Source: Lenzites betulinus (lineage: Eukaryota; Basidiomycota; Agaricomycetes; Polyporales; Polyporaceae). From it: 64,000 bases of DNA. Numbering within the stretch: the first letter of the stretch is position 1; every line of letters begins with the position of its first letter. Location: the NCBI GenBank assembly GCA_022264855.1, contig JABYQU010000007.1, positions 62,001 through 126,000 of the forward strand, written 5' to 3'. This document shows positions 49,378 through 61,083 of the stretch, in pieces. A model generated the notes under the pieces. It had not been told where the DNA came from. It did not search any database and saw only the letters and a list, made by a program, of their open reading frames with translations. The position numbers were made by a program, and so were the translations under genes.

Positions 49378-50255
49378 TTACACAGCACCAGCAACCTTCA
49401 CGTACACCGCAGCCGTGGCAATGCCGAACGCGAAAGCAACCGCCCATTCCTCCACACGCTTTCTCCCAAACGCACCCGTCTTGACAAACACAGCAGCGTT
49501 CGCGCCCGCGGAGCCACCCACAACCTTCGTGCCGTTCCCCCAAGGCTCGCCGCTCTCGGACGTCCTCCGAGTCATCACTTCGCGAACCTCAGGTTTGCGC
49601 TCTGCCTTCGGTGCGCATGTTTATTTTCCTCCCAGTAGTCCTTGAGGCCCTTCTCTCCGTGCGCATTGACGTCAGTCCGGTCGGCTTCCTCGCGCTTTGC
49701 AAAGAAGTCGAGCAGGACCTGACGATGGCCCTTGAACTCGTAGTATGGAACGGCATGTCCGCACGACTTGTAGGGGGTTAGCATTGCTGCGTTCACGAGA
49801 TAGACATAACGTTGGAACACTCACTGAGCCGACCTTGTGAACGTCGATAACGACGGCCGCGCGCGAACCTGGACGACGAGTCTCGGGCGTGATGAGAGCA
49901 TCGTACTCTGGGGACCCGAACTCGTGGTACGTTCCTGTCGAGAAACCTGTAAGTACATCTGTTCTGATGCACAGAACCGTAGTGGTTGTATCTGTGCCGA
50001 AGAGACGGACGATCCGCGGCGGGCCTTCGAACGCGTTGAACAACATCAGTGTGACTTCTCGCGCAAGTGGGAGATAGTCTCGATGCCGCTACCGGAGAGG
50101 TCTTGGTACCAGGCGCGGGTGGGGGAAACAATGTGGAAGGAGTCGCGCACCGCCCTTGCGCGAGACGTTCACGTGCAGGTGGCCCTCGGAGAGAGCTCTA
50201 GAGGGATCGAGTCATAAAACTTTCCCATCTTCAGGTGTTTGTCTGTGGCGGTCAT
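49378..50255 (-). pseudogene. decayed pyridoxamine-oxidase-like flavin split-barrel gene
   Basis: Remains of a PNPOx-like FMN-binding gene. From the ATG at 50255 the frame reads to MGKFYDSIP (50227). About 20 codons that families of this type have before the HVNVS block appear to be missing, with a shift of frame. An extra base shifts the frame again just after VSRKG. A further loss follows ISHLRE, before VTLMLFNAFEGPPRIVRLFG. The next intron lacks a GT donor (ATAC where GTAC is expected). After that, YHEFGSPEYDALITPETRR and HAVPYYEFKGHRQVLLDFF read normally. A last part (49578-49378), EEWAVAFAFGIATAAVYVKV, is a likely membrane tail in another frame. Four or more lesions make sequencing error unlikely. 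Confidence 0.75.
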
Positions 50256-50662
50256 GGACTGGTACAAGTCCTTGCAGTGGGTTTTAAGGGGATAGGGGTA
50301 GACGGCGAAGTCGTGGTATTGATCATGTCATGTAAGTCTTGTACTAAGGTCTTGTAGTAGCGCCGACAAGCGGCAATGCCTACCTTTCATATGCACGAAG
50401 TCGTGCTCCGAAAAAAAGTTTGTTCACATCGAGTACTCGAGAATCTGTTAAACGGGATTCCAGTTGCGGTACTAACATTCCACGCCATAAAAACCTACTA
50501 ACAATGTGGCGGGAATACGTCAATGTTGTACAGCGCGCGACTGTCTGAATAGCTGACCAGTACTCCGCGTTCACCAACGTTCCTCAGTCCCGAGGCTGGG
50601 GTTGCAGTTGATGCCATGCTGAGATCTAGATAGAGAACGACAATGGCTCACAACCGCCTACT
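50256..50662. other. intergenic, nothing recognised
   Basis: About 400 bp between the pseudogene start and the stop of the second ABC transporter gene. No gene was seen. Confidence 0.55.
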
Positions 50663-53606
50663 TCACAGGAATGCTTGCGCCTGCAACATCCACAGTCGCG
50701 CATACTCTCCTTGCCGCTTCAGCAGCTCATCATGTGTCCCCGCCTCAACGATCACAGAGTCGTTCATATATCTATCCGACGCGTCAGTACTGAGTGGGGG
50801 CTACTCATATTGGCGGGAGGACGTACAAAATCAGGTCGGCGTGCCGGGTGAGGTTCCCGAAACGGTGAGAGGAGAAGACCATCGTCTTGTTGCCTCGCAG
50901 CTCGCGCAGTCGTGCAAAGAGATCTACCCGTATATGAGCCTCCGATGCAAGTTGAACCTATGTGCGACGTACCGTGCTCCGCTGTGGGGTCAAGCGACGC
51001 GCTGGGCTCGTCAAACAGCAACAACCCCACCTTCGCGTCCTCGGACACCACTGAGCGCATGAACGTCCTCGACCTGCACCAAAAATGAGCAAAAATTCAC
51101 ATTCCCCGCAAGACAGAGCACTCACACAGCTAGCCGCTGCATCTGCCCCCCACTCAGCATCGGGCCGCTGTGCGCGCTCATACCCCCGGCGCCGCGCACG
51201 CCCGAGTAGTCGATGTTCCGCCCAAAGAGCGTCGTCGTGCCCTCCGGGATTCCCGAAAAGTAGTCGCGCACAGGCCGCTCGAGATACGTGTCGAAGCCCT
51301 CGGACAGGCGGTCGATGAACGTCTCCGCGCCGCCGAGCTGCGCCGCGCGCCGTACGCGGTCGTCGTCCTGGAAGTGCGCGGGGTCGCCGAGCGCGATGTT
51401 GTCGCGGATCTGCGGTGTAATGGGGTAAATTTCGGTGAGGTCTGTGGCTAGAGATGGGACTGACGGAGAGAGGGAAGTGCGTGTAGTCTTGGAAGAGGAC
51501 GCAGGTCGCTTGGCGGAGATCATGCAGCTTGAGCGTGCGGATGTCGTGTCCGTCGAGGAGGATCGTGCCTTCTTCAATGTCATACAGCCGATTGACGAGC
51601 TTGAGGATAGTGCTCTTCCCCGACCCGTTAGCGCCTACGATGACCTGCTCGCAATGGTATTCAGTACGCGAGGGGGTGGGGGGTCTGAGGAGATGTACAC
51701 GTACACAAAGCTGCCCTGCAGAGATCTTGAACGATACATCTCGCAAGGCATGTCGATCCGATCCGGGATATCGGAAAGAAACATTCCTACGACTCGGTGA
51801 ATATTGCTTCCCTCTCCTGAACTCAGGCGACTTACCGGAACTCAAGCGCGACACCATTGCGTATTTTCTGCGCGTCTTCCGGGAATGGCACCTTGCCATC
51901 GGGGATCCTGTTTGGTATTTGCGCGACGCTATACAGTTTGCGTACTGTCGCGAGCTGCTCTGTGACGGAACCTGTCTGCTCGAAGAAGCGCCATAAGGTG
52001 AAAGAGAATTGCGATGTAGTTTGTTGCAGGAGGTTCAGTGAGGCGAGGGAGACGGGCATTGATGCTGGATACTGCACAGCGCGCAACGTAAAGACGATCT
52101 GCATGAACTTCCTTAGCACATTGCCGGGAGATGCGCGATGATCACGGTAGAATAACCTGTGGTAGTTCGCGCAGCGGGTCTTGCACGAAAGTAAGCAGGC
52201 TAAAGCGCTGTCGGCTGCGCGAGATGCGCCTCATTTCCATGAAATCCACTGCGTTGTCAGGCCCGATGCGCTCAGAGACCTCCTTGTATTCTACGAAACG
52301 TTCAAGGTCAACAAGATCAGGAAGTGATTAATCAGGTGTGCGCGCACCTGACGTCATAAAGTCGGCCAGGTTGCCTGCTATGAGTTCTTTCCTGTGTTCC
52401 GGGTCATTGACGACGTGTTTGAGGCCGACCATACGGATATAATCCTTGTCTTTCGTTGTAGCGGCCCATACTAAATGAGGGGATTGTTAGCATGCCAAAC
52501 ATCGAAGGTACATATAGCTTGTTTTACCTTGCCCGTTGGCGAGCACGGTCCATCTGGTGACCCAGTCACTCAGTGAAGCTGAAAAGCTCAGGATGGCAAG
52601 TAGCACCCCGTCCTGCTGGGTCCCTAGGACCTGCGCGAGGACAGAGACCTGAGAGATGACTTGTATAGCGGTAGAGACAATGCCCGAGGCCATAGCGAGT
52701 GTGTCCCATGCTATGCTGCCCGAGGTCGAAGATGCGTCCTCTAGCTGCCGCTGTACCATTGGGTCCTCAAATGTCGGGAGGTCTAGACGCGCACGAGCAT
52801 GGAAGAGATGTAGAGAGTATTGTTGCTTGAGGCGTCGCGAGAGAGGTCCCCGTAGTTCTTGTGTCGCGTGGCCTAGTAGTCGCCGTCCAACGGTACATGC
52901 AATACGTCCGAGACAGATGCGAAAGAGCAGTTCTTTGTCGACAGTTCGCGTATCTATCGCTGTTTGTAGCTGTGGGTTGTGATGTTAGCTCTGAATATGT
53001 TAAGGTCGCAAATCGCTCCGCAGCCGCTTGTGGCGTACTGGAGCCTGGCTTCATGGTCCACAAAATAAATCAAACCGAGGAGAACAGTGTTGGCATCGCG
53101 CTTCTTCGCCGCAAGCTCGGACTCACGTATGCAACATTACTAACATACAGAGACGAGTTGTAGCATCACGCGCATTCCCTCACACCTTACCGGCTGCATT
53201 GAGAGGTGAACCGAGGACTTACTATTGTGATTAGCTGTCCGGAATACCTATGGATAGCTCAGCACGTGTTTTTCACATACCACATAGATTGATGGTACCA
53301 TAATGACGCAGCAGGTAATAGAGAGCTCAGAAAGTCCGCGGCAAGATACGATGTGAGAAGGAACCAGCACGAGCGGATGGAGAGGATGTCCTTGAGCATG
53401 CGCAGGAGGTATGGGAGACACGCGTACGCCTCAAGTCCCCTTTCCAGCCATGTAGACCCCGGTATTTTGTCGAAGTCGGGGTTCTCCTGCTCATACAGGT
53501 CCCACACGCCGACGCGGGTGTGTTTGACGTGCTGCGGGTCATCCGGGTTGAACGTGCCCTTCCGATTGCTACGGGCCTGTGCCCAGCGTTTTCCTTTGCG
53601 AGCCAT
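50663..53606 (-). CDS. half-size ABC transporter (TMD-NBD), copy 2
   Basis: Paralog of the transporter at 25.0-27.8 kb, with the same strand and domain order. The start at 53606 gives MARKGKRWAQARSN. HVKHTRVGVWDLYEQE matches the N-terminal block of copy 1. Hydrophobic parts of the membrane domain include SCWFLLTSYLAADFLSSLL and VSTAIQVISQVSVLAQVLG. The nucleotide-binding domain has GANGSGKST (Walker A), FQDYTHFP (Q-loop), [12 protein letters not shown] (signature) and [15 protein letters not shown] (Walker B). [17 protein letters not shown] matches a family-specific block also present in copy 1. The C-terminus is LQAQAFL. Substrate unknown. It shares a short upstream region with UMP1 on the other strand. 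Confidence 0.88.
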
Positions 53607-53742
53607 GTGGTGTCTGGTAAGAATAAAGTACACAAGAAAGCAGGTGCGAGTCGTGAACGGAGCAATGAACGAGAGAGAGAGAGAGAAAGCAGGAAGGCAA
53701 CCAATTAATATTTGCTCGAGGACAGAGGAACGTCTACAGGCG

Positions 53743-53754
53743 CCCATATATGGG
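53743..53754. promoter_or_regulatory. palindromic CArG-like element
   Basis: CCCATATATGGG is a perfect 12-bp palindrome containing CC(A/T)6GG, the SRF-type MADS-box site. It lies in the 253-bp divergent region, 137 bp before the ABC transporter start and 106 bp before the UMP1 start. Binding is inferred only from the match. Confidence 0.35.
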
Positions 53755-53859
53755 TTGCCTTTTTGGGAGAAACTGACGCGTCCTCCTCGTTCTTTCGAGC
53801 TTTACGACTACGACCACGCCCAGCTCCATCCTAGTCTCCTAAAACATCACTTGGAAACC

Positions 53860-54527
53860 ATGGTATCTATTCAGAGCAGATGTGTATCAATGTATAGGAC
53901 CTGACTAAGGGAATATGTAGGACTCTCTTCGTATTGTGCCCGCCCGCGAGAACAAGCCTGCCACTACCCAGGACACGAACAACAGCTTCGGCCTGCACGA
54001 CACGCTCCAGTACGGTCCTCGGAGTCTGGCAACTGAGGTCACGAACAAGAGCAATGTCAAGCAACGCCTGGAGAACGTGCGTCTGCTTTCATCTCGAACC
54101 TTTGCTCGTGCTGATCTTCCTTCCGCCACTGCTTTCGTTGGTTTCCGAACGCTCTGAAGTGGGAGGCAACACAAGACAACCTGAAGCTCCAGATGCAGCG
54201 CCAGCTCTTCGGGTTGCATATGCCGATGCGCATTCTTATGGAACGCAAGCTTGTGAGCCAGGTCAGTACCAATGAATCTCCCATTGCGTTGCGGCCAAGT
54301 ATCTTACTGCCATACAGAACTCGCATATGCCCACACTGCCTCAATCAAACCTCCATCTCGATATCCTCATGGGTCGGGACGAAACTCTTGAATGCCCAGA
54401 CTTCATGATGCCCGGTATGTAAATCTACATCGCTGCCTGCATTCCTGATTTTGACGTGGTCGCAGCATCCGAGCTGAGCCAGCCCCATGACATCCACGCG
54501 GACATGGAGAAGAAGTTGCGCATGTGA
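53860..54527 (+). CDS. UMP1: proteasome maturation factor UMP1
   Basis: Chaperone of 20S proteasome half-mer joining, degraded as the first substrate. Exons 53860-53862, 53921-54076, 54160-54261, 54318-54414 and 54466-54527 sum to 420 nt, exactly 139 residues plus stop, the family length. The first coding exon is only the ATG (ACCATG followed by GTATCT donor). The product begins MDSLRIVPARENKP. Family features: FGLHDTLQYGPRSLA, the helix VKQRLENWEATQDNLKLQMQ, RQLFGLHMPMRILMERKLV, and LHLDILMGRDETLECPDFM. The end is ADMEKKLRM, close to other Ump1 proteins. Cytosol and nucleus expected. Confidence 0.92.
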
Positions 54528-55117
54528 TGGACTATTGGATGACGGATGATGGGCTGGTATGTGGCACGCCTTAGCATTGCGCCTCATGTTGTGTCGTAGC
54601 CAGCTATTTACTTACCTCTGAGACAATTGTACTGTATTCTACACCTTCATATCTCTTGCGAACATCTTCAGTGCGGCCGCACGTGTGTCGGTGATCACAA
54701 TATGCCCGCGCCCTTCGCTCAAATTCCGATCAACGCACGACACACCCGCTCACCTATCGCGCGCCCCCGATGGGCGGGAGGCGGTGTCCGCAGTGACTCG
54801 CGCCGTCGCCTGACCCGGACGTGCATCCCAATTAGGCAAAAGCCGCCGTGCGGCCTCGCTCGGCGCGCCCTGTTGATGATCGAGGCACGCCGCGCCGCGC
54901 GACGCGAGGGCGGGGTTCCCACTCGAGCCGCAGGCGCCCGTGCGCCCCCTCATTTAAACCACGCGCGACCCCGGGCAGCCACACCCCGCGTTGCCCCCAG
55001 GCTGCTCCCGTACGCCTTGACCGCGATCCACCACCACCACCGCCACTGCACTAGCTGTTTGCCGCTCAATCCCGCCTGCTGCCGCCGGACGAACACAGAG
55101 AGCAAGAATAGACGACC
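54528..55117. other. intergenic, PARP upstream region
   Basis: 590 bp, very GC-rich from 54750 to 55100. Long open frames occur on both strands here only because stops are rare in such GC-rich DNA. No gene is supported. Confidence 0.6.
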
Positions 55118-58100
55118 ATGCCTCCGAGGAAGAAAGCTGCTGCCGCCACGGACGCGTCTGGCGCGCCTGCTGCCGCCCCGACGCGCGCGAGCGCCCGGTC
55201 GCGCGCACCCAGCGCGAAGGCCACGGCCGTTGCGGCCGTCGCGTCTGGCGCGTCCGCTGCCCCTGCGAAGCCCGCTGCCGCCAAAACTGCTAAAGGAAAG
55301 GGCAAGGGCAAGCGGGCGCGAGAGGAATCGGACGAGGAGGACGCTGCCGTGAACGGTGGCGTCGCCGATGATGGGGAGGAGGAAGAGGAAGCGAAGAAGC
55401 CGAAGAGTAAGCGGGCGAAGAAAGATGTAACAGTGGATAGCGCCGCAGTCAAGGACACGGACGGGGCTACTGGGGATGTCAAGAAACCTGTCAGCAAACC
55501 TGCGAGTAAGCCCGCGAGCAAACCGGCAAGTAAGAAGACGAAGGATGCGGCGGACCTGCCCCAGAAAATGGTGCGTAGCAATGATCGTAGTCGGGGAATA
55601 GCAGGTGTAGATACGGAGCAATTTGAGCTTGTGCTGAATACGCTATGGACAGGTCACCGTGCTGAAGCGCGGTGCGGCGCCGGTGGATGCAATGTCAGGT
55701 CTCTTTGGTCAGTGTCACATTACCTGAGAGGCACTGGGCGCAATGCTCATAGCGGGTCATATAGACACTCACCAAGTGCTTGTCACCTCGGAGGGCGTCT
55801 GGGATGCAATACTCAACCAGACGGACCTCGGCAAGAACGCGAACAAGTACGTACACAAGCCCTGGTACACTTTCAGAAACTCGCCCGCAACCGCCTGACC
55901 GTCTCCCCAGATTCTACGTCCTACAGCTTCTTCACCCGGCTGGCAACGAGTCCAATTGCATCCTCTTCACGCGCTGGGGCCGCGTGGGTGAGAATGGTCA
56001 GTCTCAAAAGAAGGTATGCAAAGCGGTAATCATGTGGTCAGCATTTTGAAGTGACAACGATGCTATCACAGGGTCCATGGCCTCCAGCGTTGGCTGTGAA
56101 CGAGTTCAAAAAGCAGTTCCAAGCGAAGGCGGGGACCTCCTGGGACAAGCGGGTAGGCATGGCGCCCAAGAAAGGTATCAGGCTTGGTTCCGCTCGACCC
56201 ATGGGCATCATACTGACATATCATTTGTAAACAGGGAAATACATGTGGCTTGGTGTGTATTCTGTCGGTAACGCATATACGCGAAGCTAATTTTGGTTCT
56301 AGAGCGCGTATATGACGACGACGAGGATGAGAAGAAGGACGACAAAGGAGGCTCCGGAAAGGGCGGCGAGTCGTCTAGCCCAGAGGAGGAAAAGATTCCT
56401 GACTCGACGCTATCAACCGAGATTCAGGTAGGTCATCAAATTTGCTTGAGGGTGCATATACAGTCCCCATAATCTGACCGACTGGGACAGGTCCTCTGCA
56501 ACTTGATCTTCAATACCTCGTGAGTGGCGAAGTATACTCAGATGATCTGCATTGCGTTGCTAACCCGCCTAAAGCCTGATGGATGCTCATTTGTCGTCCA
56601 TGAATTATGACGCGAACAAACTTCCCCTCGGTATGCCTGCCTGCACGAGTGTCTGCGAGGATTAATCATTGAACGAAAATGATGTGTAGGTAAATTGGCG
56701 AAGTCGACAATTCTCAATGGTTTTGCCGCCTTGAAGGTACAGCATGTCCGCCTAGCAGCAGCCCGGGATTCCCGCTGACGGGTTGCATCACAGAAACTGT
56801 CGGAAGTTATAGCTGAACCGAATAGCGACACTTCCAGGGGTTTTGGTGGATTCCAGAACGCTGTTCAAGAGCTAACCGGACAATACTACTCGTATGTGCT
56901 CGCTCTGACCCATGTCACGGTCAGTACACACTCACCAAGGCGCGCCCAGGATCATTCCCCATGTTTTTGGCAGGGACCGCCCGATTGTTATCGACAACAT
57001 CGAAAGGCTGAAGAAGGTACGTGCAGCAGATGACGAGTGCTATAGCCATCTAACCCTTCTATAGGAACTCGACCTTGTCGATGCCCTCGGCGACATGGTA
57101 GGTGCCCTCTCCCTCCCCTCTGTGCGCTCGTGATTACGAGGACTGACGTTTCACCCTTTCAACGCAGGAAGTTGCCTCGAAACTCATCTCATCCACCATC
57201 CCGCGCGACGCAGAGGGTCGCCCGGTCAACCCGATCGATGGACACTTCCGCTCGCTGCAGCTCTCCAAGATGGACCCCGTGCCACGAGGGGGATCCGAGT
57301 TCACAGCGCTCGAGGCGTACACGCGCGACACGCACGGTGCGACGCATCGCCATTACTGGGTGGAGGTCCTGCAAGCGTTCCGCGTCGAGAGGTGTGTGAA
57401 TTATGATGGCTGTGAGCATGCCTAGAGTGGAAGCTGACTGGGATTATTTGTAGGGAGTATGAGACAGAGGCCTGGACGAAGGCGGGCTATGGCAGCATGC
57501 CAGACGGCGAGCGTTTGTTGTTGTGGCACGGCTCACGCACTACGAACTTCGCGGGTACGTGTTCTTGTCGTCATCTTCCATCATTTTCTGATATACGAGG
57601 TCCGCTCCAGGTATTCTTAAGCAGGGTCTACGTATCGCACCCCCGGAAGGTGAGCGCTGTAATCAGTATATGTTGGAACATCGTATTGACTTATATTTCT
57701 AGCGCCGGTCACTGGTAAGCGTCTTTGAACATGTTAGATTGAACTACATTGCCAACGCGCTGGTCAGGCTATATGTTTGGCAAGGGGGTCTACTTTGCAG
57801 ATGTGAGTCTTCGCTGTGCTTGTTGACTTCCACTCTGGCTTGATACTGATGTAAACACTTCAGATGATGTCCAAGGTATAGTGTCCTGAAAATCTTCTCT
57901 GACTTGCAGATTCTGACACCCTCCTGATGCGGCCAGTCTGCAAACTACTGCCATGCATAGTCAGTTTCTCCTCTATGTATCGTTTAGGCCGCAAACTGAC
58001 TGGCAACAATCTAGTCTGAGCGGAGGCACGGGCCTGCTCCTCCTCTGCGAGGTCGCCGCGAAACCTTTCCTTGAACAACATCAAGCAAATTATGACGCCG

Positions 58101-58466
58101 CCGCAGAATCTAAGAAGGTAGGCGCAAGGTGAGTTGTTTTTGGCTACCCATTATATCTTCGATTTCATGGAATTTACCGCGGTCTGACGTTACAGAGCCA
58201 CGAAGGGCGTGGGTCGCTCGCAGCCCGGCGACTGGCAGGATGCGGGCGTCGCTCTGAACAACCCTGAGCTGCGTGGCTGCCATATGCCCAAGGGCCCTGC
58301 TGTGGACGCTCCCAACCCTCAAGGCTACTTGCAGTACAACGAGGTATGCGGTGTCTCCTGAAGTGCGACGTCGGTGACAGATCATTCACGGTTTATTGTG
58401 CAGTACATCGTGTACGACATCTCGCAGATTCGTCTGCGATACCTTCTGATGGTGAAGATGGGCTGA
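55118..58466 (+). CDS. PARP2-like poly(ADP-ribose) polymerase
   Basis: Nuclear NAD+-dependent ADP-ribosyltransferase activated by DNA breaks. About 650 residues from some 15 exons. The N-terminus is a basic Ala/Lys/Pro region (MPPRKKAAAATDASG; KPASKPASKPASKK) with probable nuclear signals, and no BRCT or zinc finger. A WGR domain follows (KFYVLQLLHPAG, ILFTRWGRVGENG). Next is the helical regulatory domain (VLCNLIFNTSLMDAH, KLPLGKLAKSTI). The catalytic domain has the H-Y-E triad: LLLWHGSRTTNF, GKGVYFADM and QYNEYIVYD. It ends RYLLMVKMG. The architecture equals animal PARP2/PARP3 rather than the BRCT-bearing PARP of Aspergillus (family knowledge). All catalytic residues are present. Confidence 0.93.
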
Positions 58467-58889
58467 AAATGCGGAACCTTGTCTACCTAGGTAGTACCTT
58501 ACGCTAGGTCCTGAGTCTTGCTTTGCGGCTATCTCTGCTCTGAAGCTCTCAAGTAGTTGTCGCTGTTGCACTAGTACTGTATATACCTCACTGTAATGTC
58601 TAGTGCGACAGTAATATCCTCGAGAAGTGATCAATATCTATACGCGAGGTAATGCCACTTGTATTTACTTCGTACTTCGTCTGTGCACGGCAAAAACGGT
58701 ATAACAAAGTCCAAATCCCGAGAAAGTCGGAAAGAACATAAGCGCCCAACGCCAAGGTTCGCGCTTCGTAGCCACCAAGTCTTGCTGCAACTCAGCTTGG
58801 ACCCTCTCTCTACCGTTCAGCTTCCATTCCTCCTTGTCTGCGTTTGTTCCTGTACCGAAATCTCACAGGTGCTCTCACCACCGTCTACT
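58467..58889. other. intergenic, nothing recognised
   Basis: 423 bp between two plus-strand genes, holding the PARP 3' UTR and the MFAP1-like promoter. No other signal was recognised. Confidence 0.6.
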
Positions 58890-60842
58890 ATGTCTTCGGC
58901 AGCGCGTAAGCCCGCGGCACGCCTACCACGACCGGCCGCGCGATACTGGAAGGGCAAGGCGCCTAAAGGCGCCGACGCCGCGGAATCCGACTCGGACTAT
59001 GACGAGGCTGAGGAGCAGGAGCCGCAAGAGGAAGGGGACGAGCTTATACGCGGTGTTGGCGACGAGGGTGATGAGGAAGAGGAGGACGAAGACTTCGCGG
59101 TGCGGAAGGAGGCGGTGGGCAGGCAGGCGCGGGGCGCGATCAATGTCGCGCTGAGGGACGTGAACATCTCGAAGGAGGGGAAGGTGATCGTGGCCGGGAA
59201 GGAGGAGTCGGGGAAGACGGCGGCGGAACTGGAAGGTGCGCGGTTTGTATGTCGCGTGGTGCTATGCGGAACTGAAGGCTGCATGTGTTGTAGAGGAGGA
59301 AGAGGAAGAAGAATCGGAAGAGGAGGAGGAGGCAGAGGAAGAAGAGGTATGCTCTCAACTGTCTATATCATCGTATGTAATGTGTTGACTTTGCTGTAGT
59401 CTAGCGAAGAGGAATCGGAATCAGAAGAGGAGAAACCCAAGCTGCAATTTCGTCCAGTCTTCGTACCAAAGTTCGTACCATATGTTCATGCGTCTATGTC
59501 CACAGCTTATTGACCGAGTGGGTTATGCGTATAGACGCGCCCGTATAACAATAGCTGAGAAGGAAGCTATGGCGGAGGACTCAGAAGAGGCGATCAAGCG
59601 GAAGGAGGCGGAGGCTGAGGAGCGCAAGAAAGCAAGCCACGATATGGTCGCGGAGATTATTCGACGCGAACTGCTTGAGAGTAAGCATTCATTAGGGTTT
59701 GTCCCTAGAGTTTTCCCTGACAACCCTTGTATTCAGAGGAGAAAGAGGAGGAAGTACCGGACGTAGACGATACCGACGGCCTCGATCCAGCAGGGGAGTT
59801 CGAGGCATGGCGCCTGCGCGAGCTTGCGCGAATCAAGCGTGACAAGGAGGCAGCACTGGCCCGTGAGCTAGAGCGCGAGGAGATTGAGCGTCGTCGCGCT
59901 CTACCGGAGGAGCAGCGGCTCAAAGAGGATCTCGAGCGGGCAGAGAAACTCCGCGCGGATAAACCGAAGGGCCAGCAGAAATTCTTGCAGAAGTACTGGC
60001 ACAAGGGCGCGTTTCACCAGGTACGTAGAGTGATTGACAGCCGCCTGTATACGTTATATTAACCTGCCGGATCGGCGACAGGACGACGAAGTGCTCAAGA
60101 GGCACGACTATACCGAGGCAACCGAGTCAACCATGGACATCTCGCTGTTGCCGAAGGTCATGCAAGTCAGGAATTTCGGCAAGCGCAGCCGCACGAAGTA
60201 CACACATCTTCTCGACCAAGATACGACCTCATCGACTGGCGGCTTTGGTGGCACTGGGTCCCTCAAAGCTGGCGGGACCTCTACAGCAGGCGGCGGGTGT
60301 TTCTTGTGCGGTGGCCCGCATCTCAAGAAGGGTGCGAATGCCGTTGTTATGCCTATTTTGCCTATGCACATAGCTCACCATATGTATCAGATTGTCCACA
60401 AAATGCGAACCTTCCGCCCGGACAAACAGCCACTGGTGCAAACAGTGCACCAACGGGCTCACGTCAATGGGGTGCCCCGCCGCCCCCTCGGGATGGCGCG
60501 CGGGATGAAAAGCGTGGCGCATGGGGCGGTCGTGACCGCGACGACAGGCCAGAAAACGGCGACTCGCGCGACAGGCGAAGAGACGACGACGATCGGCCTC
60601 GCGACCGTGATCGGGAGCGGGAACGAGCCATCGATAGAGAGCGGTTCCACCGAGACGACCGCGCGCGGGACAGCGGACGAGACAAGTACGATAGTCGTGA
60701 CCGTGATCGACGTCGCTCCTCCCGGTCTCGCTCACCACGAAGAGACTGGGGTCGGGGTGGAGACTCGCGGAAAGACCGTCGCCGCTCACGGTCGCTCTCG
60801 CAGGATCGAGTGCGAGACGAGAAGCGACGGCGGGTAGACTGA
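58890..60842 (+). CDS. MFAP1/Spp381-type splicing factor with zinc knuckle and RE/RS tail
   Basis: MFAP1 proteins belong to the spliceosomal B complex, working with Prp38. About 510 residues from seven or eight exons. The N-terminal third is acidic ([16 protein letters not shown] and a long Glu run). The MFAP1 core follows: [20 protein letters not shown], split across a splice, then [31 protein letters not shown] and [20 protein letters not shown]. After the core comes a zinc knuckle, [14 protein letters not shown], rebuilt across an intron, and then about 110 residues rich in Arg-Asp/Arg-Glu and RS ([14 protein letters not shown]). Human MFAP1 ends soon after the core, so the knuckle and RE/RS tail are extra. 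RNA binding is inferred from them. Confidence 0.9.
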
Positions 60843-61083
60843 GTACACGTTCTTGCATGGCTGTTGTATTGTTTTGACACTTCCGCATCGCTACCTTCAT
60901 TGTCCCAAGTTAATGCTACTCATCAGCGTACTAACGAAACGCCCTCGTCATCTCACACACAAGATCCACATCGCGACAGTCGTGTGTACGCAAGGGAATT
61001 CGACGCGATTGTCCAGGACATAGGCGCAATATATGGTGATAAGCTAGCGTGTACTCAACTATACACTCGAGGAGCGGTGTCCT

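Noticed and set aside
54950..55621. Minus-strand 223-codon open frame
   Set aside because: Lies antisense to the basic, GC-rich PARP N-terminus and has no conserved motif.
60229..60900. Minus-strand 223-codon open frame
   Set aside because: Antisense of the RE/RS-repeat region of the MFAP1-like gene, where repeats keep all frames open.
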